DNA from: Prosopocoilus inquinatus
Lineage: Eukaryota; Arthropoda; Insecta; Coleoptera; Lucanidae
DNA: 64,000 bases
NCBI GenBank assembly: GCA_036172665.1
Contig: CM069875.1
Span: 12,170,001 to 12,234,000, forward strand
Direction of reading: 5' to 3'
A program made the translations under genes and the position numbers. The first letter of the stretch is position 1, and each line of letters opens with the position of its first letter. The notes under the pieces were generated by a model, which was not told where the DNA came from, searched no databases, and saw nothing but the letters and a program-made list of their open reading frames with translations. Shown piece after piece: positions 30,763-42,700 of the stretch.

Positions 30763-33700
30763 GCCTGTACAAGCAAAAATTACGCATGCTCGTTGCACAC
30801 CTAGCTGTGAAAATTCCGTGGCGGGAATATTATCTAGAGAGAAAGTATAGTCAAATTTACGGTCATCCCGCCTTTTCCACTAAGAATTGAAGTAAACGAA
30901 TTCTTAATTTTTAGTGAAATTGTATAAACCGCTTCGTATCAGTACGGCCTTTTAATTTATTAGTTGATAGTTATTAATGTTTAGTTATTAGTTTTAGTGA
31001 CTGTATAAACCCCTCTTAAAAGTTACTCACCAGCATTGTCCTACTTATATTTGGTTAGCGAACATGCACAAACTATTAGCGCACAGTCTTTTAAAAAAAT
31101 CAATAATAAAAAATTTTCCCATATGGTGCGAACTTTTTGGCTGTCACTGTATACCATCATGAAGCTACGTTCTGATTTACAAATTCATTACAAAAGTTCA
31201 TTTAATTTAATTATTATAAAATATTAAGGGCCAGTTTTTCAATTGGGGTTTAATTTTAAACTCCGTTTTATTCCTATGGAAACAATTGTTCTTACAATTG
31301 TTACCATTGTTGTTTTTGCTTAACTCCCTGTAAAGTGATGTAAAAATAATATCTTCATCTGAAAATTAAAATGCAGCAAACGCATCTCGCGTGTTTTATT
31401 TACTATTAAATCGATCACTTAAGATCAGTTCACTTTGGGTTAAACTGAACTAATCTGCGTTGCAAATAAAAGACAACTATTGACAACATGTGACATTTCA
31501 TTCGCGCCAAATTTAAATTACTCCTAGCGCCATCTCTGCGGATAAATATGTTATTACAACAGCCTGGACAAAAATTTTCAATTGCCAATAAACCTCTCTC
31601 CTGACGAGTGCAAAGATATTTTTTATAGCCTCACTTCATTATCTCGAGTATAAAAATCTTCGGAAGGATTGCTCGATCCCTATACCGTAATGTAAGCCCG
31701 CCCCAACCGCTGTTGTGACGTCAACATCGGTCCATATTCAAATTCAGCGCCTAATATTTAAACGTAAAAATGCCGGCTCCGACCAAAGTAAAAGGAGAAA
31801 ATGTGCTTTATAATAACTTTCCCAAAGGAAATTACATAGTTTCTGCAACTATACGAACGAATGCATTCGCTGTTGTAAAAAATTACAAAAAAGGAACGGA
31901 CTGTGCCAATTAAAATCATGAAAATCTTTTTGTAAATTAAGAACAAAAATTAGAATTAATTTCCAATATACTCAAAACAACTAAACATTTAAAGTGAAAA
32001 TTTTTACGCATCCTAATCAGTCAAAGCGGAAGAAACTAAGTAAAATTGTTAAATAAAAATTTATTTTAATCTTTTATTGTAACATTAAATAATATATTTT
32101 TTATTATATTCTTGTCTTGTGAACTAAACGTGCATTAGTGAAGGCGTTTAATTATTGTACAAAGAATTTCTCAAATTTAAAAAAAAAAACGAAGCGAATT
32201 TTAAGAACTGTAGTGTTAGCAGAAGAATCTAAAAAGGTGCGCGTTGGAGGAGACGATGAAAGAAGTAGACAGAATTCTAAATGAGGTCCAAATGATTATG
32301 GAGAAAGTTTTGAGCCACCAGCAGCAGCAAGAAGTTCCTACTATTTAAATTACCATGCATGTAATGAATCTGTGTGTTCATAAAAATTTGTGTTCTAGTG
32401 ACCGTTGGAATTGTTAAACTCATGTCGTGAATTAAATCATACGGTTTACTTTTTAATTTGACATTTGCGGAAAATAATACACAAATTTATGATAATAGTT
32501 ATTTTTATTTACAAAATACCATTTATTTTAACCCCATTGCGAAAAAAAAACCATTTTGAGAAATACACGTTCGTTTGAAGCACGATTTTACGGAATACTT
32601 CTAGGTTAGACACAAACACATTTGAATACGCCGGTAAATAGACTGACGCGAAAGCGCATGTTGACGTATCCAAGTAGCAATTTATGGTAAAACTCGGGCA
32701 CAATTTTCTTGTAGGTGAATCGTGTCGACACTTTTTATAGCACTTTTGCCTCAGTGCAAATTTTATCCAAAATATTTATGTTTGAGTTTACACATTTCCA
32801 ACCTATTGTGTCAAAAAAATTTATGGTCACATTTTAAACCCATATGTTTAAAATGTCTCCAGTTTGTGTTAGCTTGGATTCTTTAAATATATCTGGGCAC
32901 AGGTGGGTCGACACTAAATAGACTCAGTTTGTCTGATTTGTTTCTTGACACGATGTTTCTATTTTGTTACTGAAATGAGTTGAGTAGACACAATAATTTC
33001 TGTATGGCTACATTTTAAACATAGAGTTTCTTTACTGTTTCTACGATGTGTTTGTACGGGCATATACAGATCCGTAGGGAAACATTTTACGCACATAATT
33101 TCCATTTTGTTTCTACAAATGTGTTCTGTAAATCTGGTCAAATTGTTTGTGTACATAATGCGCGTACGATAAATGTGGTACAATATAAAACATGTAAACA
33201 AATTTCGAATGCTCTAAAAGTGAGGTTACGAAATACGAATTTGTTGTGTTCGAATCTCGTCTTATTTCAGCCACCACAGGCGCATTCAGGGCGTATTTCG
33301 GATACAAATTTTCTGAAATGTATCCACTGCTAAATAAAGACGTATTTTGGACGCATACCAAACGCAAGTTTCTTACAGGTTACCGAATTTTATCTGTATG
33401 ACTGTTTACTCACATTGCAGCGAATTTTTGGCTACATCACGTCTACATTTGGATACATAAATTTAAATTGATTCTTCCGTTTTCACATGTGTCAGTGTAG
33501 ACAATTTGTAGGCAAATTTTTTTCACATTGCGGAAACATATTCCTTTTTGGACGCCATACATAATACGCCAAGCCTCAACAAGCACTGCGACACGAAAGC
33601 AAAAAAAATCAGATTGTTCGATTATTATTTCAAACTTGGATTTCGACATTATTTAGGAAAACATTTTAGTAAACGTGATGCCCTGAATAATGAAATATCA

Positions 33701-34452
33701 TCGGTGTTTGATTTTTTGGAGAATTTTAAAAAATATTTTTTTATGGACAAAAATTAAAAAATTAATTACTCAGTGTTTGTAAGGCGCGTTTAATTTTTAT
33801 AAGTATCATGTCAACTATTCTCAGTAAACATGGGTTCGCAATAATCTAGTAATCTAGATATGCTGAGGTAAAATCTTGTTTGTTTCAGCCTATGTAGATA
33901 AATATGTTCAACATTAAACTTCTTCAATTTTGTTTTCATGATGTATCCAAAATGTATCGAAAATAAATATAATTTATGTCTATTTGGGTTTATTTTGCTA
34001 CACTATTGGATAGGAAATAATAATTCGGGTAAAATTTAGAACAATATGTGCCGACTTTGAGACTATAATTAGATCAGAACGATGGAAACAATGTGATCAC
34101 ACACCAGAAACATACAAGTTTACATTTGGACACATAATCGAAACATATTTTGAACAAGTTCGGTAGAAGACAGATACATTACGAACACATCAATGTTCTA
34201 TTTTAGAACATGATGGAAACGAAACACTATCGAGACACATTTCAGAAAACTTTTAGGTATACTTTAGACTCACGTTTTGACATATTTTAGATATTATTTA
34301 GAACACATTTTGAGTGACATTTTGGTTCCATTTCCCACTTACAATACTCCGAAAGTCTACAATGTGCCTTAAAAATGTGTCGTGCCCAAATTACAGTGTC
34401 GATAAAGCTTCGACATTTCGTCCAAAATGAGCCGGATAATGTTAGTTGCTCA
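30763..34452. other. Gene-free stretch, one MITE arm
   Basis: 31229-31330 is a truncated arm of hairpin MITE family H (GGGCCAGTTTTTCAATTG, GGAAACAATTGTTCTTAC). About 32640-34440 is AT-rich with many loosely recurring ACATTTT/TTTGGA-type words and no coding potential. No gene was recognised. Confidence 0.4.
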
Positions 34453-34777
34453 CTACCCACTAAGGAAAAAAATGTTATATAAACATTGTTTGAACGTAAT
34501 TTAGTTAGATGTAATGTTTACGGTTAAACGTTTTTAATGTAGAAAGTAACGTTACGCCAATAGTTCTATGTCCTAGTAAGCGATGTTGCAGAATAACGTT
34601 ACAAAAAAAATGTTGACCCGACGTCTTTTTATTAACGCTGCATAAATATAAATTGCAATGTTTTATTAATGTTTACATGTAATATTACCTTTATGTTTCC
34701 TATACTTGTTTCATGAACGTTCCTTTAGGAATGTATCATTGACGTTCCTTTAGAAACATTGCACTACTATTACAAGA

Positions 34778-35321
34778 TGTGTTTCACTTCTCAACTGCAC
34801 ACCCCTGTCCTTTTTTTATTTTATTTACGCATCGATTTTAAATTTTCGCCTTGTCTAAACATGAAAGGTTATTAAGAAAAGTTGTTTAAATTAGGAAATA
34901 ACCCCAATTCCCAAATTTCAGCGAAAATTTTTGATTTTTAATTATTTGATTAACAGCAAAATTTAGCTAGCTGAAATACACAGAACCAAAAATATCATTA
35001 TCTATATATTATACTAAGCCTTCATCATGTGGTGTCCATTTTTCAAAAGGTCTATCACTTTGGTCTCCATGGGACAGTTACAAAAGAAAATATTCACTGT
35101 AAATGTATTATTTCAGCTTGTCTTTGAATAATTAAAAATTAAAATATTTCGCCCAAATTTGAGAATTCGGATTATTTTCTGATTCTAAACAACTTTTCTT
35201 TGTAACTTTTCGTGATTAAACAAGATCAAATATGTTCTTTTTTTGCAATTTGCAAATATTTAGAATCGACCCGTTAATAAATTAAAAAAGTCAGGGATTT
35301 GTAGCTGAGAAGTGAAACACA
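34778..35321. mobile_element. Foldback element E, about 0.54 kb
   Basis: The ends TGTGTTTCACTTCTCA and TGAGAAGTGAAACACA are complementary, and imperfect complementarity continues inward for about 200 bp (AAGAAAAGTTGTTTA / TAAACAACTTTTCTT). It is non-coding. Confidence 0.6.
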
Positions 35322-36870
35322 GTGGATATCTTTAAAGCAAACCGCACATTAGCATCGCATCATTTTGCAAACTAAAAATCCGCAGCAATCACTACCTAAT
35401 ATAGTTTTTGTATGTCAGTTCATTCCGTACTGATTGGTGCAAATTTTTAGTTTAGCATATGAAGCAATGTAACATCCTAACGTCTACTTCGATAAAGCTG
35501 CTTTAACACTTGTAAACTTTAAAATGTTTCATTACAGCGCTACCCCTTTGCTGAGGAGCCCCCAAACTGGGTCGAAACAGCTGTCTAAGAGATCCCACTG
35601 TAATCGAAACTGTATTCATAATAAGTAGTTGCAAAGGAATCTTACTCACATATGTATAATATTCAAATTCTCCTTATCCTGAGATTTCCTTATTTTGTGA
35701 GACAGAGATAGATTTAATAAATTCGAAACCCACCCTCTTGTAAGAAAGTCCCAATGACCAAATGCAAAGATAAAGTATATCTGTATTAAAGTATCTACAT
35801 AGATTATATTTTCTAAATGTGTCACAGAAGGAAACTTGGGTGGACATCCATATATGTATTTACAATCAAAATAATATGTTGAAACACCGAATATAAAAAT
35901 ATAAACCGTGAAGATCATAATAATTATAAAATCTAATCCGCTTATTAATCTGAGCGGGCGAAATAGGTGTACTTGCGGGCGGGAGACAATACAACGTAAA
36001 GCTGCGTATCAGCTGTGTCTATTCGCTGGGTTGAGTTTGGTCCAAAACTTCTATGTAATCGCTGTTAATCATAAATTTGTTTCAAAAAATTGTATGCCTT
36101 CACCATTATTTTCTCGTGCTAAAAATTTTGTTCTCGGTGAGGTGGCAAAATTCTGTAAATATAAATTAAGAAAATTATATATAAGTACATTATAATGTCA
36201 AAACTATTAAAGAAAATCGTACTACTTACCCTTCATCAGTTTTTCCTTATTAATATAAAAACACTTTAGACGATGTGACTGATAATCTGAAATTTATCTG
36301 TTTTACAAATACGTAAAATAAATAAAGCATTTTACCTCTATATTTTCTACGTGTATTCTGTATTCTATCTTTAAAATGTAGCAAAGCATCACTTTCGAGG
36401 ATTTATCGAAAAGCGATGGTGCAGCCTAACTGCATAGGTTTTTTTCCCTTTTCCTACGACAATGTCTCTTTCCAAATCTGAAGTGAAAGCAAATGTTTGT
36501 CTTTTTGCTTAGCTTTGGCTTAAAAGTAAGATAAATCCAGCACAAATTTTATAGAGTAATACAATTGGCTGTATTTGTAAAAATTTGCAGATGATTTCCA
36601 CTATTTTGCTCTAAATTTAGAATTGAAAGGGAGTAGTGGATGAAGAGAATTCCCGTATTGACATCCTTACATTTAATAAATAAACTTTTTTAAATAAATT
36701 TTTAAAAGTGTATTTCTTACAACGAGCCTTCAACAAAAAAAATACACCTCGAGTAGCCTTGGAAACAAAAGTACCATCGTGAATTAAGAATCAGTAACAC
36801 TACTTTTATTGTCAAAGTAAGACCATAACAAGAAACTTCATTCTGACTTTTATTCAAAGTTGGGTTTAAA
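35322..36870. other. No gene; small inverted repeat and a hammerhead remnant
   Basis: 35365-35385 (TTTGCAAACTAAAAATCCG) and 35437-35455 (GCAAATTTTTAGTTTAGC) form a small inverted repeat. 35545-35591 is hammerhead-like. No supported gene. Confidence 0.4.
35545..35591 (+). ncRNA. Hammerhead-like remnant
   Basis: CTGAGGA (35551-35557), a C-rich/G-rich stem II around CAAACT, then GAAACAGCTGTC as in the main family, with a weak stem I. It is followed by CCCACTGTAATCGAAAC, matching the family's CTCACTGCAATCAAAAAC. It is a highly diverged member. Confidence 0.4.
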
Positions 36871-37197
36871 CCAAAATATTTTGAACATATAAAATAGCGA
36901 CATCTTACTTACTGAAACAGCTGTCCAGAGGCTGCTCGAGGTTCTCACTGCAATCAAAAACGATTTGCACAAAATTTTTCTAAAATCTTTCATTATGCTT
37001 TGACAGCAAGCATGGCCGCCTTGCATGGGGGACTCATTAGGAGCAAATCCCGCTTCAATTTGTCTATCCTACTGCAATGTTAGGTCAAAAAGCGATAGTA
37101 AGATGTCGCTATTTTATATGTTCATCATTCTTACATCGCATTTGCGAATAAATTGGGCAAGTCGTTTTTGGTCTGCAGTGGGAATGTCGAGCTACGT

Positions 37198-37242
37198 TTC
37201 TGCTGAAGAAGCCCCAAACAGGGCTGAAACAGCTGTCCAGAG
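37198..37242 (+). ncRNA. Type I hammerhead ribozyme (tandem unit 1)
   Basis: TTCTG/CAGAG stem I (one G-U wobble), CTGAAGA, GCCC/GGGC stem II with an AAACA-type loop, GAAA, CAGCTG, TC before cleavage. The core is intact. Confidence 0.78.
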
Positions 37243-37515
37243 GCTGCTCGAGGTTCTCACTGCAATCAAAAACGATTTGCACAAAATTTTTCTAAAATCT
37301 TTCATTATGCTTTGCTTTGACAGCAAGCATGGCCGCCTTGCATGGGGGACTCATTAGGAGCAAATCCCGCTTCAATTTGTCTATCCTACTGCAATGTTAG
37401 GTCAAAAAAGCGATAGTAAGATGTCGCTATTTTATATGTTCATCATTCTTACATCGCATTTGCGAATAAATTGGGCAAGTCGTTTTTGGTCTGCAGTGGG
37501 AATGTCGAGCTACGT

Positions 37516-37560
37516 TTCTGCTGAAGAAGCCCCAAGCAGGGCTGAAACAGCTGTCCAGAG
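37516..37560 (+). ncRNA. Type I hammerhead ribozyme (tandem unit 2)
   Basis: Same as 37198-37242 with the consensus AAGCA loop. Cleavage at both sites would release a unit of about 318 nt (37238-37555). Confidence 0.78.
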
Positions 37561-37622
37561 GCTGCTCGAGGTTCTCACTGCAATCAAAAACGATTTGCAC
37601 AAAATTTTTCCAAAATATTTTG

Positions 37623-39130
37623 CTTAATTTCTACCAAAAATTAGAACTCCTTTATCCCAGTATTTTTTGATCGCGAAGGTACCTACGTACCGTAGATTGA
37701 AAAGTACAAGTTCTGTGGTAATCGCAAAAACTGTCAGAATACAAAATTTAGGTTATGTGATGAACCTGAATTCAAGCTATTTTCTTTTAAATATGAAAAT
37801 AGTACTTTCAAAATTTCTTCTAGCATTGTCACTTTCACCAATAAATATGCTAATTTGCAGATATAAAAAGGTAGAATCTTATGCACTGAGTCGTACACAG
37901 TGTACCTCCCATCTGCTTCTAACCTCAAGTAATAAAATGAGTTTGAGTGCATGTAGTGCACGTCAGTAGAAAATACAATTTAATACGTAAAATATAAGTA
38001 TTAAATTAGCCCACAAACTGCTTACCTCTTTATTAAATAGATGATGTTTCATGTCCCCAAAATTAAGAACAGCGACGACAATCAGCACTATCAGCAGCAA
38101 TCGGAAAATAAGTCGGATAAGTTTAGTAAATTGACGGAACTAGTGAAGAGTGATTGGTAAAGCTGCGACGCCATAATATTATTGCGCACATGCGCATTAA
38201 ATAATTGTGACATCGTTGAATTTGGGTTGTTATTATAACATTTCAATAAAACGTTACTTATCATAAAAATATCATGTTCCAACAATATTATGTAATGTTT
38301 CATGCCAAGCTGTAAAATATTTCGATATTTTCAATAAATGTTATTATTCTGTTATGTGGTAACATTAGATTGGTGTTTCATAACATTTCATGTACCTTTC
38401 GTAATATTCTATCAACATTTTGTTCAAAATGTAAAAAAGTTGTTGTGTTGAAAACGTTTCAGAAATCCTATGTAACATTCTATGCTTAGTGGGTAGACCA
38501 CAAATTCAAATGAACACATTATACTTTCTTAATGAGAAAATAAAGAATTATCAACTGATCGTTGACGATACTTCTCGTTTTCATGGAATGCTTCAGTCTT
38601 GCTTTAGTCGACCTAGCAACAGTGGCAGTCGTAGTTTTCAAAAAGCGTGTGCGGCAGCGCGTCGCGTCATTTTGGTTCCTATGCTTTTACATGTAGTTTT
38701 TTTGACATAAAATGCTACTGAGTGAGAATTGCTGCATCTGAAACCATGAGAACTTTTCGAGGCAGCAAAATGACGCAACGCAACGTAACGCGCGGCCGTG
38801 TGAGAATTGAGCCTTGCTCAACTTATCAACAAGGCTGTTTTGGCGGTAGCGTAAACGTTGCGTTATGCGTACGGGCGTCAATCTATAAACCGGCTTTTAG
38901 GTGTTAGGTTGCTGACACGAACTTTGAGAGATGTCAGAATCTGATATGAAAAATACTCAAGACAATTCCACACCAATAATTTGAATGTGTTGTCAAATAC
39001 TACTGCAGTCGAGATGATGATAGTGTACTGAAATCATTAATAAATTAAAAATGTTGTTGCCTTATTATGTCTTCTTCACTCTGCAGGTTTAATAATAACT
39101 AATAATTCAGTAAAATAAAATAAAACCTTT
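37623..39130. other. No gene recognised
   Basis: It contains the right end of the candidate TIR element (to 38496) and CG-richer sequence at about 38570-38890. There is no supported coding sequence. It lies just downstream of the Spatzle-like terminal exon. Confidence 0.4.
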
Positions 39131-39496
39131 TACAAATACATAGAAAATTTATTTTTACATAAGGTTTCTATAATTTAATTACAAGTACATATAAAATAGC
39201 AATGGCAGATCTTTTGCAGAGGGAACATTCCTCCAGAACTAAAATTAACGCAGTAATTACTTATATTTACCTACTAATTCTCAAATGGTAACTGCAGTAA
39301 AAGTGAAATGTTAAAAATGCGGCACCGTCGATGTAATTTTTGACACACACGAGATTTATCTGCTAAGAAACAGTATGTACAACAGCATAGATTACTGCGG
39401 CCTACGAGTTCTTTTTTACATATTTTTTCGCGCACCATTATAATCTGTAGCAGAAAATACTGTTAAACAAGGTTTAAAGAGTTTCCTTGGTGAGGG
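39131..39496 (-). other. Probable 3' UTR of the Spatzle-like gene
   Basis: It follows the TAG stop on the minus strand. A minus-strand AATAAA (plus-strand TTTATT at 39148-39153) is a reasonable polyadenylation signal. The end is inferred from that signal only. Confidence 0.4.
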
Positions 39497-39782
39497 CTAG
39501 GTCGGGCTGCAGCGGCAGACGCAGCAGGAAGGAAACAGGAACCAATCCATGAATATACCTTTGCAGTCGTTATCGGGATCGTAAGCCAAAAGCCGGTGCC
39601 ATTTGTACTTCTGCTCACAACCACAATCGCCTGAACAACGATTCGTGCGACTGTTAGAACAAACTTCTTGATGAATCGCTTGCTCAAAGTGCTGCGTGTT
39701 CACTATCGCTCGAATTTTTCCAGCAGAATTGGAGGCCCAGTAGGGAGTTACTATTTCTACTTTGCTTTCACAAGCGTCCACT
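39497..39782 (-). CDS. Spatzle-like terminal exon: cystine-knot domain
   Basis: The minus-strand acceptor TTTTGTTGCAG ends at 39783. The first base completes an Arg codon; reading then gives VDACESKVEIVTPYWASNSA, NTQHFEQAIHQEVC, CSGDCGCEQKYKWHR and DWFLFPSCCVCRC. TAG is at 39499-39497. The knot fits the family; ten cysteines are visible. GC content is well above that of the surrounding intron. An alternative acceptor two bases further in would break the phase. Confidence 0.9.
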
Positions 39783-42700
39783 CTGCAACAAAATTATTTA
39801 TTATCAAAAGATTATCCATGAGATAGTGACCAGTTAAAATTAATAAATATAATAATTAATAATAATTTGTCTTCTTTTTAGATTTTAATTTTTTTAACTT
39901 GTTTGTGTACGTCACTTATAGCTTTTTTAGCTTTGTTCTATTTGTGATTTATTACTTTTCGGTTTAAAATTATTTGGTAATAATAATCATGCCTTCTAAT
40001 AATAATAATTTTGTTATTAGTACAAAACTTTTTCAAATTTTGTTGTTATTTTACACGTTCCACTTTTTATTGTTTATGTAACTTAGGTTGGCATTAGGCT
40101 TTCATTTATCTTATCATTATGTGTTTTGCCTTACCAGTATAGTTTGGAAATGGCGTTTGCGGATTCGACTAAAAGGTCATTCCACGTCAAATGGACCAGG
40201 GGTCCCCACTTGATGTCGGGACATTTGCGCCGCGGACATATGCACCACCAAAACATTTGCGCCGCTCGGGTTAAATTTACGGGGAACGGTCAGGTAATGT
40301 TATTAGCAATTTTACATTTGCGCCGCTGCCTCAGCATTAATAATATTTTTTGAAATTTTCGACCACTTGGTAAGTTATATTTCTGCAAATTTTAAATAAA
40401 ATTATTTCCATCACTTTCAATTGCGCACGTGCTTATAATACAATATGCAATTGCTTATTTGTAGATCTTGAAATCATTATTATTATTCTTCTGAACTAAT
40501 ATGTTGTATTTCTAAAATAATAGATTTTTGTCTTGTGTTTTAGTGAATTTTATTCAACGTGCTATTTATTAATAAGAAGATGCATAATTCTTCCTTGGAA
40601 TTTATTGAAAGCTCGAAAGGTATTTACTTAAAAAAATATTTTAATTAATAGCAATGCCTTTCAAATTGTAAATCTAATAAATATAAAAAAAATTGAAGAA
40701 AAAAAAACGATTTGCAACAAAATTTTTAAAACTCGTTATGCCTTGACAGCAAGCATGGCGCCTTGTATGGGATGACTTATTATGCAGCCCACTGGCTTTA
40801 ATTTGTCAATCCTAATGCAATGTCAGGTCAAAAAGCGTTTGTACGATGTCGCAGTTTAAGCTATTTATTACTATTACATCGCAATTGCGAATATCGTTGG
40901 ACAAGTCATTTTGGTTTGCAGTGGAACTCACGATCTGCGCTTTTGCTGGCGAACAATAGGGCTGAAACAGCTGTACAAATACTGCTCGAGGGATCCATTG
41001 TAATCAAAAACGATTTGCAACAATTTTTTCTATTAAATATGGAAATAATTGTTTTTCTAAATACATGTAAAACCCACGTTTATGTTTTATTATTTAGCAC
41101 TGATATAGGTAGTGCAATTTAAGTGGAATTGGAATTATAGTAGTTTTTATCAAAATTTCAAACAAATTTACACTCTCAAGCTTATTCTTATTCTTTTGTA
41201 GATAAAAAGTCAATATTATAATCAGAAATTGACCGTCTTCTTTTGCTTTTAAGTTATAAGCAAAAATTGCCATTCTTGATTTTTCGTCAGTCAGGTATAT
41301 CTCGTTTATTTTTAGATAATAATTCAGTGATATAGTTCGTTTTTTGCATATAATTAATTTTTTAATTATAATATAAAGTTTTTTTTTAAGAAAATTATAA
41401 TAGCCAATGTCATCACTAAAAAGAAAGGAATTTCTGATTATATTAAATGTCAGAAATTCTTTCTTTCAGAGTTCGCGAATTTTTTTTTAACTGTAAAAAA
41501 ACGCGTGTTTTGCGCAGTAAAATTAATGCGTAAACACCCATTTTTTGAGCAATTGTAGAAAAACGATATTTGCATGAATCGTTCATAATATAATAATTGG
41601 GTTTAAAATACTAATATATTCGCGGCTAAAAAAGAAAGAAGGCCTGGAAAGACGCTTAGAAAATTTCTAAGTGGCTGGCTGTTTTAGCTATTATAATACA
41701 ATAATAATGTTTATTTCGCAAAATAAAAGTAAAAATAAAACTAAATATAAAATATAATTATAGAGAACATTAAATATTTAAGAAAGTGCAATCAGCAGAA
41801 GAATACATAGAAAGGGTAGCAATTCTAATTCAAAGTTTCTCTGTGTGGTTACAGAAAAACAATTGATGGTCGGATAAAAGAGATATAAACTAAACTTAAG
41901 TTTTTTTTTAATGGAACAGCCTGTATTTTATTACGTTTTTCGATTCGAAATAAAGTCTAATGAGACTATATGTATAATAAAATTAATAATGTAGAAGATG
42001 TGTATAAAATAATAATTCCTGTTTAATTTTTTTTATTTTTTATTTTAGAAAGAAGAAAGGATAAAAATTTTGTAGAATTTCTTTCAGTGCTGCTACAGAT
42101 ACTCACAACAAACAATTTACATACTCAAAGCATCTTCAATTTTTTTTTACCTAAAGTGTAAATCTTTTTAACATGTTTTGATTCACGTCTTTTAGTATAA
42201 AATAATCATTATTCAAATTTTCTATTTCTAATATTCACAAATAAAATAAATTAAATACGAATTATTTTATAGACACCTTCTACCTTATTGGTTTTATTAT
42301 GTACGTAGTCTCAGTAGAATTTAATTCAGAATCAAAAATCGTAATACTATACAGGATATTCCATTAAAAAAACTCAAGTTTAGTTTATATCGCGTTTATC
42401 CGACCATCAATTGTTTTTCTGTGAGCACACGGAAAAACTTTGAATTTGTCCCTATAAGTTTTGTATTAAACATTTTTTCCTCAAATCAAAAATAAAGGAG
42501 TTAAAGGGGGGTAGGAATTCTCGCGTAGTCACTCTAATACATATAAATAATTCAAAAGTAAGCTTGTATGTGGATAAAAAGTGAGGACAAAACTTGCGAG
42601 CGTAATAATAACAACCAGTAAATGATATCACAGCAAAGTGCCACACAATTGATACATATGATTATTTTTGATCTGCAAGAAATACGGTTTCAGATAAATG

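Larger units (their letters stand above)
36871..37622 (+). mobile_element. Retrozyme-like element, tandem copy with 13-bp target duplication
   Basis: CCAAAATATTTTG occurs at 36871-36883 and 37610-37622. The insert starts with a 26-bp reversed piece (AACATATAAAATAGCGAC...), then runs on the plus strand through 2.3 head-to-tail monomers, ending GCACAAAATTTTTC. Equivalent points recur at 36921, 37233 and 37551, giving periods of 312 and 318 bp. Hammerheads lie at 37198-37242 and 37516-37560; the first monomer lacks the 5' half of its hammerhead. Repeated open frames (77-110 codons) are by-products. Confidence 0.82.
34453..38496. mobile_element. Candidate TIR element, about 4.0 kb, with nested insertions
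   Basis: A perfect 12-bp inverted repeat, CTACCCACTAAG (34453-34464) and CTTAGTGGGTAG (38485-38496), bounds regions rich in AACATT/AACGTTA words at both ends (34480-34790 and 38240-38480). Inside lie a foldback (34778-35321), a hammerhead remnant (about 35540-35610) and a retrozyme-like element (36884-37609). No transposase or target duplication was seen, so the pairing may be of two related but separate ends. Confidence 0.4.

Noticed and set aside
32640..34440. Loosely recurring ACATTTT/TTTGGATACA words as a satellite
   Set aside because: No constant period or alignable unit could be found by eye; probably compositional.
36884..37609. Tandem repeats as a CRISPR-like array
   Set aside because: Units are about 312 bp and contiguous, with no short repeat/spacer alternation, and the genome is eukaryotic.
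37025..37627. Repeated open frames of 65-120 codons (MGDSLGANPASICLS..., SAVGMSSYVSAEEAP...) at 25.8, 26.2, 37.0, 49.1, 49.5, 56.1, 56.6 and 61.9 kb as a conserved protein family
   Set aside because: They are read through the 312-bp ribozyme repeat, occur on either strand relative to genes, overlap the hammerhead, and have no consistent start or stop. Similarity comes from DNA repeat identity, not protein selection.
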